In this document: piece by piece, positions 46,093-56,947 of the stretch
Position numbering within the stretch: position 1 is the stretch's first letter
Layout: every line of letters begins with the position of its first letter
Assembly: GCA_011947345.1 (NCBI GenBank)
Contig: JAAVTG010000711.1
Span: 1 to 64,000, forward strand
Reading direction: 5' to 3'
Origin: Phytophthora quininea
Taxonomy: Eukaryota > Oomycota > Peronosporomycetes > Peronosporales > Peronosporaceae
Length of the DNA: 64,000 nucleotides
The notes under the pieces: model-generated
The model's input: only the letters and a program-made list of their open reading frames with translations
What the model was told of the DNA's origin: nothing
Databases searched by the model: none
Made by a program: the position numbers and the translations under genes

Positions 46093-46227
46093 AATAGGAA
46101 TGCTTTATGTATGTATGTTTACTACCATAAAGATAGCCAACTATCCAGCATAATCTGGATAGTCTCAAAAACGTATTGACGGGGTTGTCGTCTGCAACAT
46201 GTTGTCGCTGACGGCAATTCCGTCACA
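46093..46227 (-). repeat. 5' LTR core of the Ty3 element
   Basis: It pairs with 40377-40510 and ends directly against the first codons of the ankyrin-repeat gene, at GTCACA/AATAG. Confidence 0.8.
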
Positions 46228-46233
46228 AATAGA

Positions 46234-47787
46234 GTGTCGCTTCTTCGACTCGCGATGCGAGGGGACATGGGCAAGCTTAAAGCTGCTATCGAATCTGGCC
46301 AATACGTCGACACACAAGATGAAAATGGCTGGACGCCTTTACTGTTTGCAGTGCGTGAAGGCCACGAGGGTGTTGTTCGCCTTCTTTTTCACAGTTCTGC
46401 GAACCCTAACCTGGCAACAAGGCAAGGTGGACTCCATTAATGTGGGCTTGCTACAACGAACACGAGGAAATTGTAAACATATTACTCGAGAAGGGCATCG
46501 ATTTGAACGCCCAGAACGAGACAGGAGCAACATCGTTGATCCTCGCAACTCAAATTGCAAGGCTACTGTTGTCTCGAGGAGCGCTAGTGAACTTGGAAGA
46601 CTCTGAAGGGATGACGCCATTGATGCATGCTACGGATAGCGGACACTTCGATATGGTGCACATTTTCAGCGAAAAGATGGCCGATATGAATGTGCAGAAC
46701 AAACAGGGCAAGTCAGCCATGCAGATTGCTCTAGGACAAGGCAACGCGGTCATTGTAAAGTTCTTACGGGAATATCAAGGTCGAAGTGTGGAGCGCAAGC
46801 TATCGATCTGGGATGCAGTGTGGAGAGGTGAGTTGAACGACGTGAAGGGTGCGCTTGAAAATGGCGAGGACTTTGACGAAGAAGACAGCAAAAATACTCA
46901 AAAGGGCCTCGGCGACGTCGTTGGTCATCTGATCTCTCACAAAATGCGATGGAATGCCCGAAACAAGGCAGGCGAAACGCTTCTGTGCATTGCTGTTGGC
47001 CAAGGGAGCGTGGAAATTGTACGACTTTTGCTGGAGGGTGGAGCATGTGTCGATTTTTGTGATACGAAGCAATTAACGCCACAATGGTACGCCGTTAATT
47101 GTGGCCATACAGACATTGTGCGTCTGCTGCTCGAGAACAAAGCAGACATCGACGTTCACCGCGAACTGCAGCCAACCCCATTATGTATTGCTGCTGATCG
47201 CGGTGATTTGGAAATGGTGCAAGTCTTGATTAACGCTGGAGCTGCCATGGATGTCCCAGAAGATAAAGAGGTGGGAGCGTTATTGTATGCCGCCGCTTCC
47301 GGACACATCGACGTTGCGACGTTTTCTGGGAAATGAAGCCAGCGTTGATACGATTCATTCTCAAGGCCAATCTGCTCTCACTCTTGTGGCATCTACTGTC
47401 AGAGTAGACATGGTGAGCATGTTGCTGGATCATGGAGCTACAGTCGACTTCAAAGTGTGGCCTGCAACGCGGGGACTCGCCGCTTTAGATAGGAACCAAT
47501 TCACGCCGCTGCATCAGGTCTGTGCCACCGGTCAGGTGGAGACTGCGAACGTTTTGCTGGAGAAAGGAGCAAAGGCAAATGTTTTATCCAAAGATGGCCA
47601 AACTCCATTATTTCTGGCTGCGAAGCATGAACACTTAGTAGCTGCAGAAATACATATCAATAGTGGTGCAGAAATTGATTTGGCTGGTGGAGATGTGCGA
47701 ACACCATTGCAATCTGTGTTGATAACGCACAGGCATGTCGTCCATGTGCATGGCGCGGACGCTCACAAGGAGACTGCAGAAGACTAG
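46234..47787 (+). pseudogene. Ankyrin-repeat protein gene, two frame breaks
   Basis: About twelve ankyrin repeats are readable (patterns such as NGWTPLLFAVREGHEGVVRLL and FTPLHQVCATGQVETANVLL). They lie in three frames: 46234-46440, 46440-47336 and about 47320-47787. Ankyrin repeats mediate protein binding; partner unknown. One base lost near 46435 and another near 47325 break the reading. The gene begins at the LTR edge, so its true 5' end and promoter may have been removed by the retroelement. Confidence 0.85.
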
Positions 47788-47988
47788 CTCAGCCAGTGAT
47801 AGCAGTAGCTGAGGTCTCATTATGGCTGAGCGATGCAGAGAAGCAGCATACCTTAGCAGCTAATAAGGTCATTTGCCACGAATGCACACGACCTTTCATG
47901 TGCTTCAGGTTCTGGAATTGATGCCATACTGAATCCAAGATAATTCATTTCCGGCCACTTATCTTTTTGCTCTTCAGGTGCAACCGTA

Positions 47989-48668
47989 ATGATGCACATG
48001 GCGGGCGTCTTCTGCATGGGCCCAGGCTCGCTCATGGGGGCGTCGGGCTTCAAGTGGGCGGGCCGCGACCCCATGGCCGACTGCTCCACGGTCTGGCTGG
48101 AGAACTGGGGGCTCACCACCTTCACGCGGTCCATTCTGGGCTGCGTCCTGGTGTTCCTCGTAGCCGCGCTGTCGCAGTACTTGACCACCTCCAACGACTG
48201 CCAGCTGCAGCAGTCCAAGAGCTTCGCCAAACGCCGACTCGAGAGCAGTGTAAGTCGTCAACGTTCAGGCTTCTACGACCCCGAACTGGGCAGCACTCGG
48301 GTCTGTGACAAGGGCAAGACCTGCAGCCACACCCAAGCCGAGGACTCGACGGTGCATCCGGAGCGACCAGAGGCGATGGCCACTCTGGAAGCCACGACCG
48401 TGTACGATCGACGTCACCCGACGGTAGCAGCAGTGATGATGACACTTGCAGCTGAGCCAGTGTCGGTCAAGGTGGACAACTGGACGCATCTCGGGGACGC
48501 TCTGATGCGAGGTCTGCGCGTCTTCTTGGCCTACCTGTTGATGCTGGTGGTCATGACGTACGATCTGACACTGATTTCGAGCATTGTTGGGGCTTTATGG
48601 CCAGTTTCTTCGTATTCGGCAAGGACACGGCCAAAGTGCCCGTGTCGGCAGACCCGTGCTGCTCGTGA
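47989..48668 (+). pseudogene. CTR-type copper transporter (one frame break)
   Basis: CTR proteins import Cu(I) as trimers. Visible in order are a Met-rich start (MMHMAGVFCMGPG), a first membrane segment (RSILGCVLVFLVAALS), a cytoplasmic loop of about 100 residues, and a second segment with the MxxxM selectivity motif (MLVVM). Near 48590 a one-base shift moves the third segment (FMASFFVFG) to another frame, which ends in a Cys-Cys tail (DPCCS) and a TGA at 48666-48668. The cytosolic CC tail is typical of CTR. An acceptor-like TTCAG just before the first codons hints at a missing upstream exon. In the unshifted frame translation continues to about 48762 as an unrelated tail. The break lies in a G-run and may be an error. 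Confidence 0.75.
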
Positions 48669-48775
48669 GGAAGAAACTCGTGGTTTGACGATGAGAACTG
48701 CCACAGGAATGGAACTATTGCTGCGTTATTCACCGCTTTTTCTTTTCGTATTGGCTAGCTAGCAGGTCGCGATGG

Positions 48776-49390
48776 TCACCACTCACTACTGTAGCAGTTA
48801 TCGTACCAATACCTAGCAGTCATCACGGCAACACATCGCCGATTTGGTTCGGCAGCAAACTTGAAAATCAAGCTCAGAATGTTGGAGTCTAAACGATGAA
48901 TCGCCTTCGGGTTTTGATCGCGGCTGGATGGCACCACCACACTTGGCTTTGCCGCTTTGCTGTTGCCTGAAATTCCCACCTCATGACGGGGAGGAATTCA
49001 TCGTCGTGTGTAATTAGCCGCACCATCGGTTCGTACGTGAAATGGCCGTCCGGTGGGAGCACGATGTGTAGGTGCTCCAACTCGCGCGACAGTCGTTGCG
49101 TAGAGTCCTCTAGACACGGCGTTAAGTCCACTACGCTTTCGTTCGCCTGGATAAACAAGTACTCGACGGCCCAGTTTTTCAAAGTGTCATAATCCGAGAT
49201 GAACGCATCCAGCTACCAACGCACGCCAAACTTGTCCGCACGCGTGCCCGGCAGAGGAGCATCGGAGAACGCGCGACGCGCCAGCCGGTTCACCGCGCCG
49301 CGGCGCAGCGTCTTCGCGGTCTGCAGCACCAAGATCAGGAAGAAGCGACCGAAGCGAGCCGTTCGCTTGATGTACTGCGCTCACGTGGCA
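48776..49390 (-). pseudogene. LRR-like paralogue family, C-terminal fragment (member 1)
   Basis: The reading on the minus strand aligns with the end of the 54.65-56.95-kb gene: an LRR-like stretch (STQRLSRELEHLHIVLPP), a segment with HDDEFLPV, then after a frame shift near 48970 the family C-terminal box (HRLDSNILSLIFKFAAEP). It lies downstream of, and in the same orientation as, the N-terminal fragment at 51426-52007, as if one gene had been split. Function of the family unknown. Confidence 0.65.
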
Positions 49391-49599
49391 AAGTGCTCCG
49401 GAGCCAACAAACCATCTCGCCTGCGGTGAATTCTGGCGTCGATCAGGGGTCGTGATGGAGTTGACGACGCGTCGGATGCTGCAGTGCTGGCAAGGGCGAC
49501 TCAACAAGCTCAGATGCTGGAGATAGTACCGTCATTCGTCGACGGCGCATTGAAGTCCAAGTGCTACCAAATGCCTAGCAAGTACAACATCAAAATGTG

Positions 49600-50590
49600 T
49601 GATGCGTGTCGTGCACGCCCCACGTGAGCTCGGGGAGGAATTTATTCAGCGGCTCCTCGAGAAACGATGCAAGACACCCCGAGGACGAGACGACTGCGTC
49701 GGGCGGGTCAAGGAGGTGCGAGATACGCAGCTTTTGGCCTGCCCTCGCTGCAACTGCACCGTCGACAGGCAATCGCTTTCGCGCAAATGGCCGAGGTGTC
49801 CAGCAAGAGTTGCACCTCGCCTCGGAAGGTTTTCTTGTGCGAGAACTGCATGCAGCGTGTGGACGATGCAGACTACGACAACTTCAGCACTGGCGAGTCC
49901 GTGTCGTGTCTTAGTCAAGCGACGACTCCAATCCGTGCAGATGACCCAAACTAGCGCAGTGATTGCCCGCGCTCTAAGCGATGTTCTGGGAGATGCGACC
50001 GCCGTGTAAAGCCCGTGGTCACTTGCTGAGCCCCAAAAGCGGGTTAAAACCAGGTTCCGAGCTGACCAAGTTGATCTGGTAAAGGATTTGGAGCGCTTAG
50101 TACCGGAGGAGGACTCGTATGAGCCAGAAGGCGAAATGAATCAAGACATAGAGCTTCGCTCGGAAGGATCTGGGACTCCTGAAAACGAGAAAACTCCGTC
50201 TCTGGCTGGCGCTACTGGACGACTTTACCCGCTGAAATACCAAGACGTGGAAAGCGACATGAAGAACCTGCTGACCTACCGGGTCATCCTGTCCCGCTAG
50301 AAGAAAGTCAGCGATTGGGGTGGATCGACTTGCACCCAAACATTGTCTGCAACATCATGAACCTCCCGGAGTTACAGCGTCTGTGCAACGTCGCCCGAGG
50401 CGAATTAAAGTGTGACGCTGTGCTCGTGACGATCATCGGACCTGACGCCTCGTACGTGGTGGCGTCGACCGACCCTGGCTGGCGAGGAGCTTCCATCCCG
50501 CGTGACCACTCCAGTTGTGCTCACACGCTCACGAGTAGAGCTCCGCTGCTGGTTCCCACCCCGAAGCGAACGTACGATTTAGCGCAATGA
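49600..50590 (+). pseudogene. Relic of a FYVE/GAF-type regulatory gene
   Basis: The clearest part is 50315-50590, which reads like a GAF domain (LPELQRLCNVARGELKCDAV, then IPRDHSSCAHTLTS). Oomycetes have many START-FYVE-GAF proteins of this kind. Upstream, 49800-49900 has Cys pairs (VFLCENCMQRVDDADY) like the end of a FYVE finger, but frames change several times. No complete domain is left except perhaps the GAF core. Assignment is tentative. Confidence 0.4.
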
Positions 50591-51055
50591 GCCTCATACG
50601 CCGCGACGGCGTGAGGTTTTACTGGGGATTCCCGATGCTGATCTTGTATTTGAAAGGAGGTATCACTGCTGTCGAGACATTCTGTTGCGTCCACGCTGGC
50701 GAATCCCGCACCGTTTCTGAGAGGTAATACTCATTGATCACGACTCTCGCTGAAGGAGCTATGCGGGTGATGGAGTCGCACGCAACTCTGCTGGAGCACG
50801 AGTGAACAACGACCAAGTGGAATCCTGTGCGAAAATTCTGCTCATTCCGAATGACTTGTCCGCGTACACGAGGTTGACTGGTTGGGTCGATGAGCATATC
50901 CCCACAACAATTCTGCTGGCTCACCAAGTGAAAATGGCCAAGGACGTAGCTGGTCCGAAGTCAATGAAAGGTCGTAAAGCTGCTCGAGTTACGTCTGGGT
51001 GAAGATCAAGAACGAAAACTTAATCTAAAGAGCATTCGATGGTATCGTAAAATCT
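50591..51055. other. Unassigned spacer
   Basis: Short frames on both strands (50619-50927 minus, 50802-51002 plus) show no known domain. The last 35 bases begin the 151-bp repeat shared with 16505-16655. Confidence 0.5.
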
Positions 51056-51454
51056 ATGAACTCGACAAGAAGAAAACATGCCGACACCGTCCGGGGAGAA
51101 GACGAATCGCGAACCAGCGTATTTGAAGAATTACTGTATCACTATTCCGACGAAGTATGTTGTCCTTACCTTGACAACAAACAGCGCAGTCGTCGATTTG
51201 TAGACTCAACTCGAATACCAATCCTAACGCAGATCATACTTCGAGACGTACAGCGGAATATTTCTAGGACTTGCGTTTTTCGTGGTCCGCTCAGGTTTCA
51301 ATCGGAAGTTGACGATTTTCTTGTTGGAGATCTTGTCACGACTATCGTCGAAAAGGACCACAACGCAGCACACTGGCAATTTGTTCTCCACAAATGGCTG
51401 CGCAAGCTTCCAGAGGACGTTCTCATCACACTTGTGGGTCGCAATTGTCGCTAA
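51056..51454 (+). CDS. Unassigned 132-aa frame
   Basis: The frame is moderately rich in aromatic and charged residues (CVFRGPLRFQSEVDDF, HWQFVLHKWLRKLPED) and looks protein-like. I recognise no family. Its first 120 bases are repeated at 16540-16655 beside the palindrome. The 3' end overlaps member 2 of the LRR-like family on the other strand, so at most one is functional here. Confidence 0.35.
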   Translation: MNSTRRKHADTVRGEDESRTSVFEELLYHYSDEVCCPYLDNKQRSRRFVDSTRIPILTQIILRDVQRNISRTCVFRGPLRFQSEVDDFLVGDLVTTIVEKDHNAAHWQFVLHKWLRKLPEDVLITLVGRNCR

Positions 51455-52007
51455 CGGCAAGAAACAAAACTGGTCTGCTTCGGACTTCTCTTGGTTGTAC
51501 GAAAACTTGCAAACGGCAATAGCATCTATTTTTCCTCAAGAAGTCCCAGGGGATGTGTGCATGCGTACTGGCGTAGTCGTCACTGCTCATGAGCTGACAC
51601 GTCCACACTGGCATGCACTTGACGTCGTCCGCTCTGAAGCCGAGGTGAGCGATCTCGTTGTCGCCAGTCTGCACGTTAACGATGCAGTCCCGCAGCAGCG
51701 TCCTGTACGAGACGTTGTCGACGACTGCCAGGGTGTTGAACAGCTCGATGGGTTCTCGGAGCTGCTGGAGCCGGCTGCGACGGGCAGCATCGACAGGGAA
51801 CTGCACGCGGATCTCGCAGTTGCGGAACGGACGGATGCTGCCGACGAGGGTGACGCGCCAGCAGTGGAAGGTAACCTCGACGGAGGGGGCTGTGACGACA
51901 GGCAACGAGGTGCTGGTGCGGAGAGCATCGAGCCACGGCTGCAGGAAGACCCACTTGGACTGGTTGATGGCTTGGCGGCTGACGCGGACGCCACGTGTGG
52001 GCGCCAT
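51426..52007 (-). pseudogene. LRR-like paralogue family, N-terminal fragment (member 2)
   Basis: The ATG at 52007 opens a 193-residue frame. It starts MAPTRGVRVSRQ, then KWVFLQPWLDALR, TFHCW, EIRVQFPVDAARRSRLQQLR, ELFNTLAVVD and PVWTCQLM, each with a counterpart in the other members. The family match fades near 51600, and the C-terminal 500 residues are missing; a C-terminal fragment of the family lies 2 kb downstream. The start is supported by the promoter block at 52009-52071, which the other members share. Confidence 0.7.
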
Positions 52008-52008
52008 G

Positions 52009-52114
52009 GCGAATGCGGAAATGAGAGCTGACGGGGAGGAAAGCGCTGGATGTTGAAGTTGCTCATACAAAGAGCAAGTGAACTGCGCACTTGGTTTTTG
52101 TATGACCAACTTCA
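52009..52114. promoter_or_regulatory. Head-to-head promoter blocks at member 2
   Basis: On the minus strand CATTTCCGCATTCGCCATG leads into the ATG at 52007. Upstream of it is the box GTTGAAGTTGCTCATACAAA (52052-52071, as read on plus). A second, oppositely oriented copy of that box (TTGTATGACCAACTTCAGC) lies at about 52096-52114, followed by CACTCCGAAGTGATGG at about 52123-52138 and a short frame on the plus strand. This suggests a bidirectional promoter whose right-hand gene is lost. Confidence 0.55.
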
Positions 52115-52419
52115 GCGACAATCACTCCGAAGTGATGGCCCCAGATTTCGAGGCAATCGACAACAACATTATGGCCAGCTACTTTCTGCTGCGTCTTACA
52201 CCAGGGACTTCCGGCATCCCTCCACTGCACATCCGATGGAAGTCCTGGGGTGTCCTCGACGCAGCTGTGGACGGAAAATATTGTTAATACTAGTACAGCG
52301 ATCCAACAAGTCAGCGACGGCAGCGACGGCAACGATACGACTACGACCACAGCCAGTCATGCAGCTACTTTCTCAATTGATGCCTGCGTCTCGCATTAAG
52401 GTTTGCCACCCATCTAGCT

Positions 52420-54071
52420 CTATTTGGATCTGTACACCACCAACTGCGCCAGTCGGACCAATGCATCTCGCTCGGGCGAGGGAGCGAACTGCATCGCCGC
52501 CTGGCACGCCAACTCGGCCTGGCCGATAGCAAGCGCCTTCGACCGTGCGATGCCCGTGCTCTTCTCCACCAGCTCGCTCGCCTGCAAACAAACAGTTATT
52601 GTTAGAAAAGTTCACTTTCATAAAGCCCCGCCAAGCCACGCACCGTCTCGATGTCTCCTTCCTGCGAGAATTTCCGCTTCGACAGTTCGCGCAGTACAGG
52701 AACTCCTCCTGCGCGAGAAGCAGCGGCGCCGTCGACAGCCCTGACTTTAGGTCGGCTAGTAGCGGCTTGCCCGTGTTCACTCCTTCGTAGTCCAGCACGT
52801 CGTCGATCAACTAGCAGGAAGAAGAGCAACAGGATTAATTATCAGTTGACCATCGAAAAGATCGGTTAGCAAATTTGGTACCTGGAAGGCGAGACCGATG
52901 TGACGGCCAAAGGCGAAGCCCAGGTCGCAAATGTGGTCGTCGTGCTTGCCCAACACAAGCGCGGCCTTGCAACTGTTGGACATCAGCGAGCCGGTCTTGT
53001 AGTAGTTCTTGCGGAGGTAGTACTCGAACGGCGAGATGTCATCGCGAGCGTCCGCGTTCTTCATCTGCATCACTTCGCCCTTCACGAGGTGCTCGATAGA
53101 CGTCGACATGAGCTCGACCGCCTCCAGATTGCGCAGGCGAGCTAGCGACACCGACGAACGCGCCAACAAAAAGTCGCCAGCCAGCACCGACATCTTGTCG
53201 CCAAAGACCTTGTTGACCGACGGACGTCCGCGACGCACATCGGCCTTGTCAATCACGTCGTCGTGCATCAAACTTGCCGTGTGGATCATTTCACTGGATC
53301 GACAATCGCAATAAGTACACCGACATGCCAACGAGCGTAAGGCATCATAACAAACTTACGTAATTTCTGCCAGACGTTGCTGCGCAGCGTGTGTACTCCT
53401 CGGACTGGTTCGCGGGCAGAGGGCTACCAATGGCGTGGCGGTGGGCCTCAGCAGCGCGAGAGACCAACAGCACCATCGTCGGCCGCACCTTTTACCACCG
53501 TCGTGCTCGAAGAAGTACCTAGCCACGGCAGCTAGTACAGGGTGGTCCGAGCCCAAAATCTGCTTAATGCTGTCGGTGACGCTCACCATGTCGTTCTTCA
53601 CGAGCGAGAACGGGTCTGTCAAAGTGTCCGGGTCCGTCGGCAAGTAGGCCAACGGTACGGTCGTCTCCCCAACAGGTCTGCAATAAATACCAATAATTAA
53701 TGCAACGCAGCAAAGACGATCATGCTGCAGCACTTCTCACGTGTCAAAGTCGATGCTCAAGTTCCGGTGCATGTCGGGACTACCGCCAGCGAGCGCATAC
53801 CCCGGTGCGGGGTCTAGAATCGACACGGTCGGTTCGTCCTGGCAGTGCACGACGACTGCAGTTAGATTTCGATAATGTCGGTTCGTCGCAACTTCAGTTT
53901 TCATTCGACAATACGCACCACGGCCGAGGCGCTGAGCCAGAGATTGGGGTTGGACTCGAGGTCCGAGCGGATCTTGCCGGCCATGGCGCGCACGGCCTGC
54001 TCCCGCAGCGAGCTCATGCGCCGGGCGTTGGCCTGGGCGGCGACGGACGCGGCGCGGAACAGCAACTTCAT
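52420..54071 (-). CDS. Mitochondrial polyprenyl diphosphate synthase (COQ1-type), six exons
   Basis: This enzyme joins isopentenyl units to make the ubiquinone tail. Exons: 54071-53919, 53838-53741, 53677-53360, 53293-52882, 52810-52644 and 52581-52420. Phases agree at every join except as noted. The N-terminus (MKLLFRAASVAAQANARRMSSL) looks like a mitochondrial presequence. Motifs are EMIHTASLMHDDVID (first Asp-rich) and LIDDVLD (second). Two opposite one-base shifts in exon 3 put about 33 residues, including the GGKRVRP motif, out of register. Exon 5 is one base short (GTTCC for GTTTCC of the fragments), shifting the C-terminus. These may be consensus errors in an active gene or true decay. 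It is probably the parent of the fragments at 448-1290 and 23063-23906. Confidence 0.85.
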
Positions 54072-54123
54072 TGCGCGCGGGTAAAGAGAGACTGACGTGA
54101 ATAACGGGCGGCTCAGACCGCTC

Positions 54124-54140
54124 GGTTACGCATCGTAACC
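54124..54140. promoter_or_regulatory. Perfect inverted repeat upstream of the synthase gene
   Basis: GGTTACG-CAT-CGTAACC lies 53 bases upstream of the ATG at 54071. A dimeric regulator could bind it, but no evidence beyond symmetry and position is available. Confidence 0.3.
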
Positions 54141-54546
54141 TAGAGGTACTCTCTTGGAGTGCACAAAAATAGTGCGAATCAAGCATGGCTGCATTGATTG
54201 CCATGCATGCTCTTCTTCCTGGGTGCAACAACTGCTCCTAGCCCGAGGACGGATCGCCGCCGTCATCGCGACAATCAGCTACAAAGTCTTGTCATTCACG
54301 CGACTGTCCGTCTTCGCTTTGCTGGAATTGGCACGCTTCGCGGCACTGATCAAAGGTGCCTTCGACTCCAGTAGTGAGAGAATATGAGACGGCGATGCTG
54401 GCAACGACCTTCGCAGGTGCTGGATTTTGGTGCTGACGGCGTATTGGAGCTCACACCCACAAAGTCGTCGTCGTAGTCGCTCCTCAGCACGCTTCGACGG
54501 CGCTCCTCTGTCCACGGCCGCAGCTCGCCACGCTTCCTGGAAGGAT
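54141..54546. other. Unassigned spacer between synthase gene and member 3
   Basis: Frames at 54154-54387 (plus) and 54279-54560 (minus) show no known domain. The minus frame starts beside an inverted copy of the family promoter box, so it may be a decayed divergent family member. Confidence 0.4.
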
Positions 54547-54655
54547 GTTGAAGTGGGCATACAAATCTCAAGACAAATATTATACCTGATGTTTGTATAA
54601 CCAACTTCAACTTTTGCACTTCAATACCGTCAGGGTCATTTCCGGATTTGCCATG
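54547..54655. promoter_or_regulatory. Head-to-head promoter blocks at member 3
   Basis: The box occurs on the minus strand (GTTGAAGTGGGCATACAAA, 54547-54565 as read on plus) and on the plus strand (TTTGTATAACCAACTTCAAC, 54592-54611). The Inr/FPR-like core CATTTCCGGATTTGCCATG ends at the start codon 54653-54655. The layout is the same as at member 2. Confidence 0.6.
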
Positions 54656-56947
54656 AGGGGCAGGCGTCGTTCTTCCGTTAGGAACGCGCTCGACTTGACG
54701 TTTCTGGAGCCCTGGCGCGCCGTCCTGCGCGAGAGCGTCATCGCCATGGAGTTTGGGAGCGCACGGCGCCGCTCTCGGCCACGTTCCGCTGCTGGCCGCC
54801 GAGCGAACAGGAGAACGCCTCGCCCGACATATACGTGCAGTTCCCAGGGGACGGAGAAGGACGCGCAGACCGCCAGAAGCTGCAGCGACTACGTGAAGCC
54901 ATGGAGCTGTTCACGGTCGTGGGGGCTGTGGGCGGCGACGCCGGCGTCACGTTTCTATCGGAGTTCCTCCAGCCCAGCGACTTGGACCGGTACATGGGTG
55001 GCCACTACAGCTCCGCAGTGCCCAAGTGGACGTGTCGCCTCATGAAGAAGATCTCGACGCCAGATCCAGCAGCTACACAGAGCTCTGTCACTTGGGGACA
55101 GTTCTTTGGCTGTCCGGAGGATCCCTACGAGTATTCCGAGGACTTTGGAGCTGCAATGGACAAGCTGCAGATCATGGGGAGACACAAGCTGGTGGACAAA
55201 TACGATCCACCCGATCTACTCTGGGGAGCCAACGGAAACAGACTGAGGGGCACGCTGCATGAGAAGACGACGACGAGGGCACCGGCGTTCCCTCGTGAGT
55301 TGGGGAGATTGTTCAACACCGACGTCCCGCCAGTCGTTCAGCTGATTTCGGTTCGCGGCCTGGGGCCACTGCTGAAGGTGTGGATGCAAGATGATCGAGC
55401 ACTGACGGAGCAAAGCTTTATTGGCGAATTGAGAACACCCTCTCCTCTGTCTCTTGCGGCAAGTTTTATCCCTCCGCTGACGGTAGCTCTTGCACAAGGG
55501 GACCCCCAGTTGGTTGAGCTGGAGCTTGACGATACAGACATCGACCCGCAGCAGAGAAGATCTGCTGTCAAGAATGCCGGGTTCATGTTGAGTACGCTGG
55601 TGTGCGGAAGGTCGACGTGCGGACTGCCAGATAAGCCGTACGGGATTCCTCTGCTAACACGACGTGGAGAATTAGACAGAGTGCACTTGAAGATCCCTAC
55701 ATGCTCAGACATGGGTCTGGCCGCCGTCTGGTCTGCTGTGTCAGAGGCTTCGTTTGATGGCAAGCTGAAAATCACTACCCAAACCGACAAGCCGCTTACG
55801 TGGGAGGCGACAGTAGCGCATTGGCAGTGGATAGCGTACTGTTGCTCGGCGTCCATTTCGGTTCGTGAGGTGGATATCGTATGCCCAAGTCTGGCCAAAC
55901 GCCACTTGGCAGTGATGAAAGCGGTATTGAAGAATCGCTATCCTCAGCCTGTCCTGGGGCACGAGGCTTCCAAGGCTGCAGAGCCTGAGTACGGAGTTGT
56001 CGAGCTTTTAGAGGGGACAGAGCTGCAGTCTATCATTGCTGCAGACGTCACTCAAAAGCTCACGCAGACTGGTCGCTTCCGCGCTTTGTTCAACCCCACA
56101 ATGAACGATTGTGTGAATGCTGTCATTCCAGGCTACGGAATTTGCCAGGTGAACTTAAGCGATGGAGTGAGGTTCGTAGCCGACTCTTTGTCAGAGACAA
56201 GCAGCGATCAAACGCAATCACCAAGCAACATTGCGCTTTCTCTCTTCTTTACGAAGGTGACAGACGCACAAGTGCTGCTGGATATGCTGGCGTTGCTTGG
56301 TGACAATGTGCGCTCGTTGTCGATCAGTCAGTTCCAAGGCGATGGCAACGCAGTTTCTCTGGATTTGAGTGCTTTTGCTGTGGCGTGTCCTCAAGTCGAA
56401 GAACTTCGTACTTGGGGCTTCGACACGTGTGTGTCGGACTACAAGCTGCTTCTTAGCTGGGGTATCAAGAGATTGAAAATAGGAGGCGGTCTACACGTCG
56501 CGAACTTGGAGCACTGCTTGGGTGACCCGGCCTTCCGAATGTCAAGAGAGCTGGTCGAGCTGAACATTGACCCGACATTGCTTGTCCCTCCGTTTACTGC
56601 AGACCTGAGTGACCAGCACGTCAAGGCGCTTGGGGCGCACAACGGGAGATACCTCCCTGTCGTCAAGGAACCGTTGGCGGCCAGTTCAAAGGCTGCGATG
56701 CTTAGTGCTGTAGGAAGTGGAGACAATGCGAGTAGTCCTACAAGCGAAGGCGATCCAGCGCCTGGACTCGACGTGTTTGTCGCGCATCTTTGGATATGCA
56801 GCCACACCTGAACGGCGTGTGGCTCGCGTTGCCAAAGTTGCCGAGAGGCCTCTGGTTCCCGATGCAGCAGTGCCTTCTCTGATGGCAGCTTCGCAAACCC
56901 ACCGGATGAACGTGATGGTGATCGATGGCAAGGCGATTTACTTTTGA
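54653..56947 (+). pseudogene. LRR-like paralogue family, near full length (member 3)
   Basis: ATG at 54653. The first 40 residues (LTFLEPWRAVLRESV) are separated from the rest by a one-base loss in a G-run near 54750. The main frame is then open from about 54760 to 56811: FRCWPPSE, YVQFPGDGEG, LQRLREAMELF, PKWTCRLM, WGQFFGCPEDPYE, then a VCGRSTCG block near 55610, an LRR-like half and a run ending SSKAAMLSAVG. Near 56710 another one-base shift moves the family C-terminal box (QRLDSTCLSRIFGYAATPERR) to a frame ending at 56947. Full length would be about 760 residues. No enzyme motif or signal peptide is seen. Function unknown; oomycete-specific by my knowledge. Confidence 0.75.

Larger units (their letters stand above)
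40377..46227 (-). mobile_element. Ty3/Gypsy chromodomain LTR retrotransposon, decayed
   Basis: Minus-strand order is gag, protease, reverse transcriptase, RNase H, integrase, chromodomain, as in Ty3 chromoviruses. It is bounded by direct repeats 40377-40510 and 46093-46227 whose outer ends read TGTGACGG on the coding strand. A purine-rich tract (GAAGAGAGG) lies just before the left repeat. The primer site is unclear; TGGTATCACTT near 45885 is only a partial match to the initiator-Met type. Stops and frame shifts in most domains make it non-autonomous. Confidence 0.9.

Noticed and set aside
40450..46227. An endogenous virus with an envelope gene
   Set aside because: The domain order is a complete Ty3/Gypsy chromodomain retrotransposon, and there is no space or frame for an envelope protein.
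46228..46232. Five-base target duplication of the retroelement (AATAG)
   Set aside because: The only AATAG found at the left lies inside the LTR core in both repeats, so it is not a flanking duplication.
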